Below, piece after piece: positions 5,454 to 6,449 of a stretch of DNA of 6,449 bases. The notes beneath the pieces are model-generated. The model worked only from the letters and a program-made list of their open reading frames with translations. It was not told the DNA's origin and ran no database searches. Position 1 is the first letter of the stretch, and every line of letters starts with the position of its first letter. A program made the position numbers and the translations under genes. Origin of the DNA: a bacterium (GTDB lineage: Bacteria; Ratteibacteria; UBA8468; B48-G9; JAFGKM01); NCBI GenBank assembly GCA_021160565.1, contig JAGHCG010000075.1:1-6449 (forward strand). The letters are read 5' to 3'.

Positions 5454-6449
5454 ATTTTTCTCCTTTCCATATTTTTTCCATACCAACTTCTATCATTTCA
5501 CAGCTCAAAAGATAATCAAGGTATGTTTTTATATAATTAATTGAAGCAGAAGTTAGTGATGTTTCTGCTTTCAAATATGCTTCCTGTGCTTCAAGTAAAT
5601 CTCTTGTTGTACCTCTCCCTGCCTGAAAGAGTAAATCTGTACTCTCCACCCTTTTTTCTGCAAGAGATAAACTGCTTTTCTGAATAAGGTAAGATTCATA
5701 TGCCTCTTCTAAATTTCTATAGTTTTCAATAACTTCAAGCATAATTTCATCTTTTTTCTCCTCAAAATTTCTTTCTGCTCTTTCAAGTTCAATTAACTTC
5801 TTCTTGTATTCATTTCTTTCATATAGTTTATCTACTGGAAATTCAAATTCAATTCCTACATTATAAGAGGGTTTTTGAAAGTTAAAATCTGGTTTTGACT
5901 TTTCTTCTGTGCTGCTTTCCACAGAAGCATTCAAATTAATAATCCCTTTTAAATTGTTAATTGCCACTTTCACTTTTCTTTCAGCATCATATATTTCATC
6001 ATAATAGGTGAGTAAATCAAGACGTTTTTTCAGAGCACTGGCAATTCCTTCTTTTAAATTTATATCAAATTTTTTAACTCCTTCAGTCAATATCTTCTTT
6101 ATTATCTTATCATCTACTTCTATCTTTTTTTCTGGAGGAAGGCCAAGGAATACTTTAAATTCATCAATTGCATTTCTGTAGTCATTAACAGCAGAAATCC
6201 ATTTCTGATAGGCAGAAAACTCATCCTGTTTTGCCATATCCACATAAACTGGGGAAAGACGACCTGCCATTGCAAGATTCTCGTTTCTTTCCCTAATTCT
6301 TTTCAAAACCTGATAATTTTCCCAGTAAATCTGTATGTTTTTCTTCAACATCAATATATCCAGATATTTTTTTGAAATATCAACTGTAAGCCTTCTTTCA
6401 TATCTCAGAAAATCTCTTATTTCATAAATAATCTCTCTCTCTGCCTGGG
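5425..6449 (-). CDS. TolC-family outer-membrane efflux protein (partial, N-terminus beyond window)
   Basis: The frame is open to the right edge of the window and gives the C-terminal 340 residues. The two halves of the TolC/OEP repeat are recognisable. The first contains AGRLSPVYVDMAKQD (about 61-75 of the visible part), a long helix and the FLGLPP turn (about 100-105). The second contains QAGRGTTRDLLEAQ (about 275-288), another long helix and the terminal LDYLLSCEMIEVG. Between them lies a segment with IEFEFPVD, the strand expected to cross the outer membrane. Such proteins form trimeric barrels with a long periplasmic helical tunnel. The signal peptide and first helices lie outside the window; an in-frame TTG at 6354 is internal and is not the start. 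The gene is first of the visible operon and overlaps the adaptor gene by 29 bases, so the adaptor's ribosome binding site lies within its last codons. Confidence 0.9.
   Translation of the reverse strand, partial: QAEREIIYEIRDFLRYERRLTVDISKKYLDILMLKKNIQIYWENYQVLKRIRERNENLAMAGRLSPVYVDMAKQDEFSAYQKWISAVNDYRNAIDEFKVFLGLPPEKKIEVDDKIIKKILTEGVKKFDINLKEGIASALKKRLDLLTYYDEIYDAERKVKVAINNLKGIINLNASVESSTEEKSKPDFNFQKPSYNVGIEFEFPVDKLYERNEYKKKLIELERAERNFEEKKDEIMLEVIENYRNLEEAYESYLIQKSSLSLAEKRVESTDLLFQAGRGTTRDLLEAQEAYLKAETSLTSASINYIKTYLDYLLSCEMIEVGMEKIWKGEKYEEIFGKID
5460..5466 (-). promoter_or_regulatory. Shine-Dalgarno site of the adaptor gene
   Basis: Minus-strand AAAGGAG lies six bases before the ATG at 5453-5451 and inside the coding end of the TolC-like gene. 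It decides the adaptor start in favour of 5453 over the upstream TTG at 5486. Confidence 0.75.

Noticed and set aside
5454..5486. TTG start of the adaptor at 5486
   Set aside because: The ATG at 5453 has a Shine-Dalgarno sequence and directly precedes the basic/membrane anchor segment. The extra 11 residues only read out-of-frame TolC-like coding sequence.
3309..5540. Several plus-strand reading frames of 60-101 codons (starting at 3309, 3733, 4418, 4692, 5069 and 5310)
   Set aside because: All are antisense to well-supported ATPase or adaptor sequence. Their Phe/Leu/Ile-rich translations reflect the AT-rich complement.
6352..6354. TTG start of the TolC-like gene
   Set aside because: The frame continues without a stop to the window edge and encodes plausible helical sequence, so the gene begins outside the window.
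6431..6442. Short CT dinucleotide run as a possible microsatellite or slippage site
   Set aside because: It is a few repeats inside the TolC-like coding frame (Ala-Glu-Arg-Glu) with no sign of phase variation.
1..6449. Mobile element, CRISPR array, tRNA or antiviral defence system
   Set aside because: No terminal inverted repeats, transposase or integrase motifs, regularly spaced repeats, cloverleaf sequences or defence nuclease domains were seen.

Overview
This is an AT-rich, gene-dense bacterial window whose proteins are rich in Lys, Ile and Glu. A TolC-family outer-membrane component, a periplasmic adaptor and a small protein with a signal peptide show a cell with an outer membrane. The base composition and the unusual domain pairing in one gene would fit an uncultivated, possibly Omnitrophota-like or related lineage. 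That is only an impression; nothing in the window fixes the phylum.

Layout: Six protein genes occupy almost all of the window. (1) At the left edge, on the minus strand, lies the N-terminal part of a HAD-superfamily hydrolase (1-363). (2) Diverging from it across 72 bases is a small secreted coiled-coil protein (436-864), vaguely CpxP/Spy-like. (3) Two stem-loops (896-919 and 936-952) fill the next gap, followed by a good sigma70-type promoter and a CvpA-like four-helix membrane protein with a Cys-rich tail (1016-1885). (4) The rest, read right to left, is one compact operon: TolC-family outer-membrane factor (5425-6449, cut by the window edge), MacA/HlyD-type adaptor (3840-5453), MacB/LolD-type ATPase (3163-3843) and MacB/FtsX-type permease (1887-3173). 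All three internal junctions overlap (29, 4 and 11 bases), and the operon ends one base from the stop codon of the convergent CvpA gene.

How the genes work together: The four minus-strand genes form a complete MacA-MacB-TolC type tripartite ABC efflux/export system. The ATPase and permease (226 + 428 residues) together equal the length of the fused MacB of E. coli (about 650). The permease and ATPase would act in the inner membrane, the adaptor would span the periplasm, and the TolC-like protein would form the outer-membrane exit. The substrate cannot be read from the sequence; MacAB-type pumps export macrolides, peptides, toxins or lipid-like molecules.

The most interesting points are the Cys-rich tail on the CvpA-like protein (a four-Cys zinc ribbon followed by a second Cys cluster resembling a degenerate heavy-metal-binding motif) and the promoter placement in front of the CvpA-like and HAD genes, which predicts leaderless mRNAs for both. 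No tRNA, rRNA, CRISPR array, insertion sequence or integrase is visible, and no stretch longer than about 150 bases lacks a gene.
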